A stretch of DNA of 14,445 bases, from NCBI GenBank assembly GCA_046597185.1, contig JBKJLF010000837.1, positions 1-14,445 of the forward strand, given 5' to 3'. The DNA is from CAMBDR01 sp046597185 (GTDB lineage: Bacteria; Pseudomonadota; Gammaproteobacteria; Burkholderiales; Burkholderiaceae_D). A program made the position numbers and the translations under genes. The notes beneath the pieces are model-generated. The model was not told the DNA's origin. It did not search any database and saw nothing but the letters and a program-made list of their open reading frames with translations. This document shows, one piece after another, positions 1 through 6,621 of the stretch. Every line of letters begins with the position of its first letter. The first letter of the stretch is position 1.

Positions 1-162
1 GAAAAAAAATTCTTGATGCCATATTCCAATAACATAGGCCACTCCTTTTTTTTGGTGAATATCGAATTTTACGACAGAATTGACGGAAAAAGCGTTTTTG
101 GCTATCGAAATTTAAGCACTATTTATCCATGCGTGTGGCCATTGCTCAGGATTGTTGATTAG
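1..162 (+). CDS. 3' end of an unknown gene (partial, runs in from the left edge)
   Basis: Frame 1 is open from the first base to a TAG at 160-162, giving 53 residues. They are rich in Phe, Tyr, Asn and Ile (for example FFLVNIEFYDRIDGK), which looks like real protein from an AT-rich gene rather than a random frame. I do not recognise a family. From about base 153 the reading frame enters the inserted amidase segment, so the last three codons are probably not original. If the insert is removed, this frame would end at the TGA at 572-574 and would overlap the start of the next gene. Its GC content is clearly lower than that of the genes further right, which suggests a different origin. The call could fail if the open frame is due to chance. 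Confidence 0.4.
   Translation, partial: EKKFLMPYSNNIGHSFFLVNIEFYDRIDGKSVFGYRNLSTIYPCVWPLLRIVD
80..108 (+). promoter_or_regulatory. Weak candidate sigma70-type promoter
   Basis: TTGACG at 80-85 is followed after 17 bases by TATCGA at 103-108. The -35 is good and the -10 is poor. It would start transcription about 15 bases before the ATG at 129. It lies inside the upstream partial reading frame, and no clear ribosome binding site follows. Confidence 0.25.
141..152 (+). repeat. 12-bp direct repeat, left copy
   Basis: ATTGCTCAGGAT occurs here and again at 541-552, on either side of the amidase fragment. In both copies it encodes Ile-Ala-Gln-Asp in the frame of the interrupted gene. The bases just upstream are also partly alike (tgcgt followed by gtg). 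Confidence 0.7.
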
Positions 163-224
163 GCCAATATGCTATATTTGCTGGATTGGAGCAATCAGGA
201 GCCAGCCATGCCAAGTTTTCCCGA

Positions 225-520
225 ACAACGATGGCGGCGGCTCAATCCGCATTCCTGCCGTCAATTGTGGCTTATTCGGTTTAAAACCCAGTCGTGGCCG
301 CTCTTCATTTGGGCCGACTCTTTCCGAGTGTTGGCAAGGCATTGTGGAACACCATGTGATAACCCGTTCGGTGCGCGATTCTGCGGCAATGCTGGATATT
401 TGTATCGCCGGGTATGAAGCGGGTGATGCCTGGCATTGTCCGCTACCAGCCCAGTCATTTTTGTCTGGCCTGCGCCGGGATGGCTCCCGCCTGCGCATTG
501 CCTACACCGATCAACCCTTC
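225..520 (+). pseudogene. Amidase-signature family fragment
   Basis: In the frame that includes base 152, about 98 residues match the centre of amidase-signature enzymes, of the 6-aminohexanoate-cyclic-dimer hydrolase style. The core motif DGGGSIRIPA is followed by CGLFGLKPSRGR, then EHHVITRSVRDSAAMLD and LRIAYTDQPF. The Ser of GGSIR is the acylated nucleophile in this family. The catalytic Lys, the cis-Ser loop and the whole C-terminal half are missing, so the fragment cannot be active. Full-length relatives have about 450-500 residues. Homology starts abruptly near 225 and stops near 520, with unrelated sequence on each side inside the 153-552 insert. The surrounding frame ends at TGA 572-574. 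Confidence 0.75.
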
Positions 521-540
521 ATGGCTCTGCGTTGTGCGCG

Positions 541-552
541 ATTGCTCAGGAT
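541..552 (+). repeat. 12-bp direct repeat, right copy
   Basis: Exact copy of 141-152. It marks the right edge of the inserted amidase segment, and the interrupted gene resumes immediately after it. Confidence 0.7.
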
Positions 553-1377
553 GCCGATGGCATGGATAGCCTGATACCCCGCCTGGTGGCCTTGCCCGAG
601 CTGGATCATGAATTGGTGATCAAGGCCATGGCCGCCAGCATCGACCACACCTTTGTGATTTGGCCGCGTGCGCAAGAGAAAGCGCAATACCCAACCCAGG
701 ATGAAACCGCCAAAAGCTTTTTGCAGGCGTTTGAAAATAATGGCCAATTCCCCGGCGGGCTGGCATTTGCCAAGGCCTTGAGCCAGGCGAAACTGGATTA
801 TTCACGCGAGAGCCTGGCGCGCATTGACAAGCTGTTGGAACAAATCCGCACCAAGGTTAAACCGGAGGTCAATGCCTTTATCGAGAAGCAGGAAAATCAA
901 AATTTTCTGTATCTGCTGTGTTTTTATCTGGGGGAAATGGTGTCACGCCATGGGCAAAAAAACCTACACTGGTATGCCTGGGATGAAATGCTGCAATTGA
1001 CCCAGGAAACTGATGCCACACTGCCGCGTTGTTTTGGTAGCAGCATGACGTGTATTTTTGAAAGTGGCGGCTACTTTTTGCCTTTGTCCTGCCTGATGGA
1101 AGGCTTGTTTGCCAACCCGCCCGACCGCAGTGTGGTGGCGGCCTTGCAAAAGTTTATTGCGCCGGCCACCGAGCTATCGCTGCCGTTTGTGCGGGTAGAC
1201 GCCAAGCGTGCCGGCGAGTTGCCGCTGTATGCCAGGGAAGCCGTGCAGCTTTGTGGTTTGCTGGCCTCGAATGGCTTGGCGCTGGTACAGGATGGCACGC
1301 AAGCGATGCCGATTTTGGCATCCTTTGTAAAATCCGGCCAAAAAACCATGACCGTGCTGGCCGATGAGTCGATTTGC

Positions 1378-1797
1378 TCATGTTTTCCATGGGTTTAGCA
1401 AAGGAATTTGCGCGGGCAGAAAGTCCCGTTCATTCCTGGTTGCCACAGTCAGATTGTGGGTATAGGCGGTGGCGGCGATGAGTCCGTCAAGGGTTGCCAT
1501 TGGCGTGCCAGCCTGTTCCGCCAGGCCTTGCAAAACACCCCAGTTTTCAGCAACGGCCAAGTCAACCGGGAGAATTTGATTTTGGTAATCGCTCAGCAAG
1601 GTGTTGAACCACGTGCTTAAATCATTTTTGCGCCGTGATGGTGCTAACTTGTGTAAGCCTTTTCTGATTTCGCCCAGGGTAATGGCGCTCAAGCACATAT
1701 GCTCGGCAGGCGTTTGCCGCAGCCAGTCGCTAACGCCTTGATTCGGTGCGGGTTTGGTGAGTTCGGAGATAAGGCAGGTGTCGAGCAGGTATTTCAT
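1378..1797 (-). CDS. vapC: VapC-family type II toxin (PIN-domain ribonuclease, FitB-like)
   Basis: This 139-residue protein spans a single PIN domain, the usual length for VapC/FitB toxins, which are Mg-dependent ribonucleases neutralised by a partner antitoxin. The acidic active-site residues can be seen: D6 in YLLDTCLISEL, with E12; E43 in LGEIRKGL; D104 in LDGLIAATA; and D125 in TRNERDF. The last two motifs are typical of the C-terminal half of the fold. It starts at ATG 1797, which overlaps the antitoxin stop codon in an ATGA junction, so the two are translationally coupled. The 3' end runs 21 bases into the convergent broken gene on the other strand. All catalytic positions are intact, so it should be functional. 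The RNA target cannot be read from sequence. Confidence 0.9.
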   Translation of the reverse strand: MKYLLDTCLISELTKPAPNQGVSDWLRQTPAEHMCLSAITLGEIRKGLHKLAPSRRKNDLSTWFNTLLSDYQNQILPVDLAVAENWGVLQGLAEQAGTPMATLDGLIAATAYTHNLTVATRNERDFLPAQIPLLNPWKT

Positions 1798-2057
1798 AAA
1801 GCAATGTTCCTTGGGTAATCTTTTTGCCGCTCAAACACCGTTTCGCTGGCAGACTCGTCATCTAATTTCGGGCAATTTAACAAAAATTCGGTCAAACCCG
1901 GTTTATTGGAAGTCAAGGCTTCGTATTCGCTGACGGCAAGCACCACGACGGCATCCAGACCGCGCCGACTGACATATTGCGGCCCGTTGCGGATTGCATC
2001 TTCAACCACTTGGCTGAAATGGCTCTTGGCATCTTGCAGCTTCCAAGTTGTTTTCAT
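1794..2057 (-). CDS. Phd/YefM-family antitoxin
   Basis: This 87-residue protein is the partner of the downstream PIN toxin. The N-terminal half is a Phd/YefM DNA-binding fold: it starts MKTTWKLQDAKSHFSQVV, with the typical A-K-x-x-x-S pattern, then has GPQYVSRRGLDAVVVLAVSEYEAL, where this family usually has a stretch like Q-x-V-T-R-x-G. The C-terminal tail, residues about 50-87, is polar and would bind the toxin. A GGGAG ribosome binding site lies 8 bases before the ATG. A 14-bp palindrome about 20 bases further upstream is the likely autoregulatory operator. The gene overlaps the toxin by 4 bases. Confidence 0.88.
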   Translation of the reverse strand: MKTTWKLQDAKSHFSQVVEDAIRNGPQYVSRRGLDAVVVLAVSEYEALTSNKPGLTEFLLNCPKLDDESASETVFERQKDYPRNIAL

Positions 2058-2077
2058 GTTTGTACTCCCTTGTTTTA

Positions 2078-2091
2078 TCTGACTAGTCAGA
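2078..2091 (-). promoter_or_regulatory. Palindromic operator of the toxin-antitoxin operon
   Basis: TCTGACTAGTCAGA is a perfect 14-bp palindrome, 20 bases upstream of the antitoxin ATG. The hexamer GACTAG also repeats directly just beside it (2081-2086 and 2090-2095 on the plus strand). Phd/YefM antitoxins bind such palindromes to repress their own operon. The promoter itself is not clear. Confidence 0.6.
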
Positions 2092-2099
2092 CTAGGCTA

Positions 2100-2640
2100 T
2101 GTCGAACAAGGTGTCAAGTGATTTCGCTGTTATGCTCGGCTGCGTTGTGGTGGTAGACTTGGCGACGATTTCCCGAATTGGGTCAGCGCGGCTGATTTGC
2201 CTAATGACAGCGCGGGTGTCATTCGAATTCGAGTGGTGTTGCCCTTGCGCAAGAAGTAAGCTCACCCAATCCAGGCAAAAACAGTTTGCAGATTGACGAA
2301 TTTGTTGCGCAACACGTGGTTGCCGGACATGATGCTGCGCGCGCCGTGTTATCTACTGATATGGCAAACTGAACCACCAGCCAAAAAGATCGGCCATGCC
2401 ACGGGCATACCAGTTGGTAATATGGGCAGCCCCATTGCTTGGCGTTATGCGAGTGCAAAAAATGCCGTGGTGCTGGCCGTGATAGGCGTGCAGGGTTGCT
2501 GCAAAGGGGCCGCATTGGTCGAACCAGAATCGTCAGCCCCAGTGTGTTTTGGAAACAACGGGACACCCATCAATTATTACTTTGGTGGATGTCCTGTACT
2601 TTTTTTATACCACTAAATAAAGAATTTTAATCAAAAATAA
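2100..2640. other. Stretch without an intact gene; decayed coding sequence
   Basis: No reading frame here has a convincing start site or family match. Short protein-like pieces lie in different plus-strand frames, such as GDDFPNWVSAADLPNDS near 2160-2215 and SLQIDEFVAQHVVAGHDAAR near 2285-2345, which suggests an old gene broken by frameshifts. I could not identify it. The right part holds the first copy of the 65-bp PIN-gene repeat. Confidence 0.4.
2487..2551 (+). repeat. 65-bp direct repeat, copy A (fragment of a PIN-domain gene)
   Basis: Bases 2487-2551 are identical to 4689-4753. In one plus-strand frame the repeat encodes RRAGLLQRGRIGRTRIVSP and then SVF, the typical last residues of a PIN-domain protein. 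Nothing else of the gene remains on this side except possibly the codons for Arg-Asp just before. It cannot make a functional protein. Confidence 0.85.
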
Positions 2641-2642
2641 TA

Positions 2643-2670
2643 TTGCGTTTCTTGGGTTGCGAGCTATAAT
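2643..2670 (+). promoter_or_regulatory. Candidate sigma70 promoter
   Basis: A perfect TATAAT at 2665-2670 is preceded, with a 16-base spacer, by TTGCGT at 2643-2648. It points towards the lipoprotein gene and would give a long leader of about 235 bases that contains the inverted repeat at 2778-2841. Confidence 0.45.
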
Positions 2671-2777
2671 GCAGGTAGCAAATTCGTTCCCGTACTTGAT
2701 CTAATAGGTAAATGGATTGCAATGGCGGTTTGCATAATTTCATTGCGCCTGACTAAAAACTGCATCATCACCGGGGC

Positions 2778-2841
2778 CAGGTCTTGCCTGATCAAATTAG
2801 GCGCTGAGTGAGTTCATGCGGTTGTAATTTTGCAAGACCTG
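2778..2841. repeat. 10-bp inverted repeat in the leader of the lipoprotein gene
   Basis: CAGGTCTTGC at 2778-2787 is the reverse complement of GCAAGACCTG at 2832-2841, with 44 bases between them. A smaller hairpin (GCCT/AGGC, 2786-2802) lies just inside. Transcribed from the promoter at 2643-2670, it could form a stem in the leader; as DNA it could bind a dimeric regulator. Confidence 0.5.
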
Positions 2842-2913
2842 ACCTTATGCTGTTCACCATTATTGCGTAAGAATTAGCCGTAATGCAACTTCAATTTTAC
2901 AGGGAGTAAAAAT

Positions 2914-3996
2914 ATGAGTGCCAATAGATCAAAAAGGGTTGTTGGATTAAATCTGCTCGTACTAATACTGTTTGTTCTTCTGCTAACGAGTTGCCTGACC
3001 ATTAAAGAACCCGTAGGTGGAGCAAATATACGTAATCCTGTTGTTGCAAAAATTAGTGTCGGGACTGTCTGCGGTACGCCATTTTGGGCAACGCTGGACG
3101 GGGTTAATGTCACATCGCAGTTTCTACCGCTCGCACCGTCCGGAACATTGGCACAGGCAACATTCCCCGGCCTCGCCAGCGGTGCGCACACACTTACGGC
3201 GAGTGCCGAGGTGCAACGGTGGTTTTTGTTCTCTTACTGTGGCACGGCCAGCGATACAAAAACTTTCAACGTCAACGTGGACACACCTTACATGGCCAGT
3301 TGCCGCGAACAGGGCGTACCCATTCCTCCGGATTGGGCGGAAACAGGAACGGCATGGGTTAACCAAGGAAATCTCAACACCAACGGTGGCGGCACAAATT
3401 TGCTTAACGGTGCCGACGATGCATTCGTGTGGACTTACACCGACCCCAATGTCCGGGGGGCGTGTATCGCATTGCCAAGGGGAAGCGGTGCGCCTGGCAG
3501 CCTTGCCGGCATCATCTGCCAGGGTGCAGCAACCGGTAAAGCCTGTTTCTGGGATAATCAACTAAAAACTGCCCCAAACACAATTTTAGGCTGGGCAGGG
3601 AAAAAACTGGAAATAGCCAAACTTGTTGATGGCACCAATTTCGCAGCTGGGGGTAATGTGGGCGGGAACTGCTCTTCCTGCCATCGCGGAAACAACGTGT
3701 TCCTGATCTCGCCGGACGACCCGACATGGGCCAAGGTATTGCGGGGGCCTCTGGACGGTGGCCCCAGCGGAGGCAAGTTCACAACCCAAGTAGACATTGG
3801 GCGCTACATAGCGCTGCCTGTGGATCCTAATTTTATTAATGCTGCTACACCAGGAGTTAATTGCGCTGGTGCATGCCATGCGCTACCCCCACCCCAGGTT
3901 TTAAATAGGAGGGACATTGTCAACAACACCATACCGCCATTCAACAGGATGCCGATGCCTCCCAACTGTGGAGCTGCTTGTATTGGCACGCCATAA
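2914..3996 (+). CDS. Lipoprotein with a c-type haem-like motif
   Basis: The product has 360 residues. The N-terminus is a lipoprotein signal: basic residues, a long hydrophobic stretch, and the lipobox LTSC with the lipidated Cys at position 27. The protein should therefore be anchored in the inner or outer membrane and face the periplasm or surface. It contains one classical haem c motif, C253-S-S-C256-H257, and an expanded version, C317-A-G-A-C321-H322 (three residues between the cysteines). There are many other cysteines, including the C-terminal pair NCGAAC, so disulphides are likely. Residues about 40-120 look beta-rich. AGGGAG lies 8 bases before the ATG. The next gene starts about 110 bases downstream on the same strand and is probably co-transcribed. 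I do not recognise a family with a known role; electron transfer is inferred only from the haem motif, which could instead bind another metal. Confidence 0.75.
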   Translation: MSANRSKRVVGLNLLVLILFVLLLTSCLTIKEPVGGANIRNPVVAKISVGTVCGTPFWATLDGVNVTSQFLPLAPSGTLAQATFPGLASGAHTLTASAEVQRWFLFSYCGTASDTKTFNVNVDTPYMASCREQGVPIPPDWAETGTAWVNQGNLNTNGGGTNLLNGADDAFVWTYTDPNVRGACIALPRGSGAPGSLAGIICQGAATGKACFWDNQLKTAPNTILGWAGKKLEIAKLVDGTNFAAGGNVGGNCSSCHRGNNVFLISPDDPTWAKVLRGPLDGGPSGGKFTTQVDIGRYIALPVDPNFINAATPGVNCAGACHALPPPQVLNRRDIVNNTIPPFNRMPMPPNCGAACIGTP

Positions 3997-4107
3997 ATTA
4001 CCCGGCTAACCTGATGGCCTTTGATATGTATTATTGCAATCGATTCATTTGGCAGATTGATGGGCTGAATAATCGACCACACGAATTCATTATGCAAGGA
4101 GCATGAA

Positions 4108-4602
4108 ATGAGTAATAAACCCGTACACAAAATTTTTAGCACGCTCTTTAGCGTTGCTATCTGGTTAGCGAGCGCGTCTCTGGTCAACGCTGAAGAGCCC
4201 ATTGCCATCATCGGCCATGGCGCAATGTTTGATCATGCCGGCAACCAGATCAAATTTACCCCCGAATTTGTCGAGAAGGCGCAAAATTATTACCTTGCCG
4301 AATTGTCCGCCAAACTGCAGCCAGACCAATTACAGAAATACCAGGCTGAACGTGCGCGTTTTCTTGATGTGGCGATGCATGCACAGAAATTGAATGGGCA
4401 GGAACCAGATCGGCAGCTTGCTCTGGTGATTAACGCTGCGTTAATCGACTGGTTGCTCAAAGAAAATCCTCGCGATGATGCTGGCGCACTGCAAGGGAAA
4501 AATAACCTCATCAAAGATAAATTGCGCCGACGACTAACGCCACCGGAGGTGGGAGCCCCGTACACCTTGTCAAAGGAAGTATCGTCGCTATTGGAAAAAT
4601 GA
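4108..4602 (+). CDS. Small exported protein, unknown function
   Basis: The product has 164 residues. Residues 1-28 form a Sec signal peptide ending in LVNA, with cleavage before EEP. The mature part is charged and helical (for example FVEKAQNYYLAELSAKL and DQLQKYQAERARFLDVAM), with no cysteine, so it carries no covalent haem of its own. It should be a soluble periplasmic protein. The start is well supported by AAGGAG at 4095-4100. It follows the lipoprotein gene on the same strand, and both lie between the two 65-bp repeats, so they may work together, but this is inference. I do not recognise the family. Confidence 0.75.
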   Translation: MSNKPVHKIFSTLFSVAIWLASASLVNAEEPIAIIGHGAMFDHAGNQIKFTPEFVEKAQNYYLAELSAKLQPDQLQKYQAERARFLDVAMHAQKLNGQEPDRQLALVINAALIDWLLKENPRDDAGALQGKNNLIKDKLRRRLTPPEVGAPYTLSKEVSSLLEK

Positions 4603-4610
4603 ATTCCTGA

Positions 4611-4769
4611 TCAAATGTGCTGGGCACGGTTGTTTTACTGTCGATGGCAATGGATGGCGATGTTGATTATCTGATGACGGGTGACCGTCGTGCAGGGTTG
4701 CTGCAAAGGGGCCGCATTGGTCGAACCAGAATCGTCAGCCCCAGTGTGTTTTGTAGTCTGGTGTTGTGA
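4611..4769 (+). pseudogene. C-terminal remnant of a PIN-domain toxin gene
   Basis: The open frame from 4611 to the TGA at 4767-4769 encodes about 52 residues. They match the C-terminal third of PIN-domain proteins: SMAMDGDVDYLMTGDRRAG, then LLQRGRIGRTRIVSPSVF and a short tail CSLVL. D-Y-L-x-T-G-D carries one of the family's acidic residues, and the natural stop seems to be kept. The N-terminal two thirds, with the LDTN-like active site, are missing. The frame starts just after the stop of the preceding gene with no ribosome binding site. It contains repeat copy B, so this was the more complete of the two copies. Confidence 0.6.
4689..4753 (+). repeat. 65-bp direct repeat, copy B
   Basis: Identical over 65 bases to 2487-2551, 2,202 bp away in the same orientation. 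Here it sits inside a longer PIN-gene remnant that ends at its own stop codon. The flanks differ from copy A apart from a short GTGA four to seven bases upstream. Confidence 0.85.
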
Positions 4770-4804
4770 GTGGGAACGTGCCAAGTACGATGCCAAGCAC
4801 CCAC

Positions 4805-5602
4805 TTAGCAATGTTGTGGATACACCGTGTTCGATTGCGCGAGCCGAAACAGCGACTCTTTGGCGGAGAAATCCCATTGTTCTATTTGGCAACAGCCTCG
4901 TGCTGCGTCACTTCCCCAACGCAAGATATTCACCGAATTTGGCGCACCTCTGCGCAAGCGAGATGAGATTGCAGTGCCAGCTTGCACCGCCCACATTGGG
5001 CGGGCGAGACCTTGTAACGGTAGCACGTAGGGTAGATGGATATGCCCACCCATAACCAGATCGGCACCGGCCTTGGCCCATGCGTCCAGGGCATGCCCAT
5101 GGCCACGAACCAGATGGATGGCATCTGCGGGACGGGTTACGGCAACAGGTTGGTGCACCACCACGATACGCAATTGCTTGGCACTTGCGCGTGAGAGTAA
5201 ATTGGCGACGCGGGCGATTTGTTGGGTGGATATTTCACCGTTTCTATGACGCCATGCGCGTGTGGTATTGATGCAGATTAGCATCAGGTCGCTTGAGGCG
5301 TAGAAGGGTTCCAGTTCTGTTCCAAAAGCGGCGATATGCCGGGCATAGGGTTTGCGCAGGCGCGACCATATATTCAACAAAGGGATGTCGTGGTTGCCCG
5401 GAATGACCACGAAAGGCATGTGCAGACTGTCCATAAAACTGCGTGCTGCGTGAAATTCTGCTGGCCTGGCGCGTTGCGTAATATCGCCAGATAGCACCAG
5501 CAGATTGGGCTGCTGTTGTTTTACCAAGGACGTTAGTGCCGCCATCACTTGCGGCTGTTCAGTGCCAAAGTGCGGATCGGAGATCTGGATTAAAACGCTC
5601 AT
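4805..5602 (-). CDS. Metallophosphoesterase (calcineurin-like, cyclic-nucleotide phosphodiesterase type)
   Basis: This 265-residue protein has all the metal-binding motifs of the calcineurin-like phosphoesterase fold in order: D9-P-H11 (SDPHFG), G39-D40 (LSGDITQRA), G69-N70-H71-D72 (PGNHDIP), H150 (VVVHQP) and G186-H187-I188-H189. It should be a cytoplasmic enzyme with two metal ions that hydrolyses phosphodiester or phosphomonoester bonds. The layout resembles class III cyclic-nucleotide phosphodiesterases (CpdA/Icc-like), but the substrate cannot be fixed from sequence. It is the last gene of the operon and its ATG overlaps the stop of the kinase-like gene in an ATGA junction. The pairing with a lipid-kinase-like protein suggests a phospholipid or other envelope phosphate substrate, which is inference. 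Confidence 0.9.
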   Translation of the reverse strand: MSVLIQISDPHFGTEQPQVMAALTSLVKQQQPNLLVLSGDITQRARPAEFHAARSFMDSLHMPFVVIPGNHDIPLLNIWSRLRKPYARHIAAFGTELEPFYASSDLMLICINTTRAWRHRNGEISTQQIARVANLLSRASAKQLRIVVVHQPVAVTRPADAIHLVRGHGHALDAWAKAGADLVMGGHIHLPYVLPLQGLARPMWAVQAGTAISSRLRRGAPNSVNILRWGSDAARGCCQIEQWDFSAKESLFRLAQSNTVYPQHC

Positions 5603-6621
5603 GCGTCAGGACTTTCCGGTGGCGTTTCTGCGCTCGACGTATTGCTTGATGCATCGGTTGGTGGTGCAGGTTTGAGCAGGAACAAGGGTTTGGACAGCAC
5701 TTGAAAGTGAAGTGGCGCGCGCAGGCGTGTGACTTCGCCATCAAAAGCGACCTTCACGCCGCGACGGCCAGGACTGAGTGTGGGGCGAACCACCAGATGA
5801 TCGAATGCAAAGTGTTCAATATCTTCGGCGGTGCCAAGGGTTCCCATCGCACCGTGCAACATGAGTCGCAGCATGTCGAGGGTGGCGACAGGTCGCAACA
5901 TTACCGCAGTGATATAGCCTGGTGTATTGGGCAGGGCGGTGGGTTGTGGTACGCCAATTTGTTCCATTTGCAGGCGATTGTTGCCAACAAATAGCGTCAA
6001 TGCCCGGACATTGCGCACCACGCCTTCTTGTTCGATGCGCATGTTTAGTCGTCGTTGCGCGCCCAGCAGGGTTGCACATGCGGCCCAGAATGCGACCCAG
6101 CGGCTGCGTCCAAAACGTGCCTTATAAGCTTCGCGATCTTCGAGTAAATTGGGGTAAAGTCCGAGACTGGCATTGACCAAAAACACGCGCTCATTGATTG
6201 CCGCCACTTGCACCGGCCAGGGCGACCATTCCAGAAGTTGTTGCGCAAGGATGGCAGGTTCATCGGTCATGCCATGGGTACGGGCAAAATAGTTAAAGGT
6301 ACCCTGTGGTATGACCCCCATGGGGCAGCCTGATGCGTGCGCTGCCTGGGCTACGGTGTTGATCGTGCCATCGCCACCCACCGCGATGACCGCGCTGTGC
6401 CTGGCAACTGCCAAGTGGGTGGCCTGCCGCGCCACTTGTGCCAGGTTGGCGGGGCTGCTAAACAATAAATTGCCTTGACGTTTTGCTGCTGTTAGTGCGT
6501 CCTCGATAAGTTGACGTTTGGCGTCGGCGGCATTACTACCTGCCGCTGCATTGATCACGAACTGAAGCGGCGCTTCAGGGTCGATGTACGGGGTAGGCCA
6601 GGGCGAATTCACTGAATTCAC
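5599..6621 (-). CDS. Diacylglycerol/sphingosine kinase-like protein (DAGK catalytic domain)
   Basis: This 340-residue protein is the length of YegS/DgkB-type lipid kinases. The nucleotide-binding motif is GGDGT at residues 82-86 (AVGGDGTINTV), followed by the G-x-x-P-x-G-T-x-N-x-x-A motif, here GVIPQGTFNYFAR (102-114). The C-terminal beta-sandwich domain holds FDGE at 293-296. The last ~25 residues are Pro/Ser/Thr-rich and probably disordered. It should phosphorylate a lipid such as diacylglycerol with ATP at the inner membrane surface. The start is GTG at 6621, directly after the stop of the DUF3616 gene (TAAGTG), with a second in-frame GTG three codons on; the ribosome binding site is poor, so translation probably depends on coupling. 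It overlaps the phosphoesterase by 4 bases. Confidence 0.88.
   Translation of the reverse strand: MNSVNSPWPTPYIDPEAPLQFVINAAAGSNAADAKRQLIEDALTAAKRQGNLLFSSPANLAQVARQATHLAVARHSAVIAVGGDGTINTVAQAAHASGCPMGVIPQGTFNYFARTHGMTDEPAILAQQLLEWSPWPVQVAAINERVFLVNASLGLYPNLLEDREAYKARFGRSRWVAFWAACATLLGAQRRLNMRIEQEGVVRNVRALTLFVGNNRLQMEQIGVPQPTALPNTPGYITAVMLRPVATLDMLRLMLHGAMGTLGTAEDIEHFAFDHLVVRPTLSPGRRGVKVAFDGEVTRLRAPLHFQVLSKPLFLLKPAPPTDASSNTSSAETPPESPDA

Larger units (their letters stand above)
129..1398 (+). pseudogene. Unknown soluble protein gene, interrupted by an amidase fragment
   Basis: An ATG at 129 opens MRVAIAQD and then hits TGA at 156-158. The same peptide, AIAQD, reappears at 538-552 and runs on as ADGMDSLIPRL to a TAG at 1396-1398. 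Removing bases 153-552 (400 bp) rejoins both parts in frame as a protein of about 289 residues. The part that can still be translated could start at ATG 562, with AGGA at 547-550, giving 278 residues. It has no signal peptide or membrane segment, is mostly helical in composition, and holds Trp/Tyr-rich stretches such as NLHWYAWDEM. I do not recognise the family. Whether the true start was 129 or 562 is open: if 562, the insert struck only the upstream junction and this gene may still be expressed. The 3' end overlaps the convergent toxin gene by 21 bases. Confidence 0.55.

Noticed and set aside
2487..2551. Integron attC site formed by the 65-bp repeat
   Set aside because: Size and position next to a gene unit fit, but I find no GTTRRRY/RYYYAAC core pair or long symmetric stem, and the sequence reads well as the end of a PIN protein.
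2293..2616. 107-residue plus-strand reading frame
   Set aside because: No ribosome binding site, no family match, and its second half is an out-of-frame reading of the PIN-gene repeat.
4681..5055. 124-residue plus-strand reading frame
   Set aside because: It starts in the wrong frame of the PIN remnant and runs antisense into the metallophosphoesterase gene.
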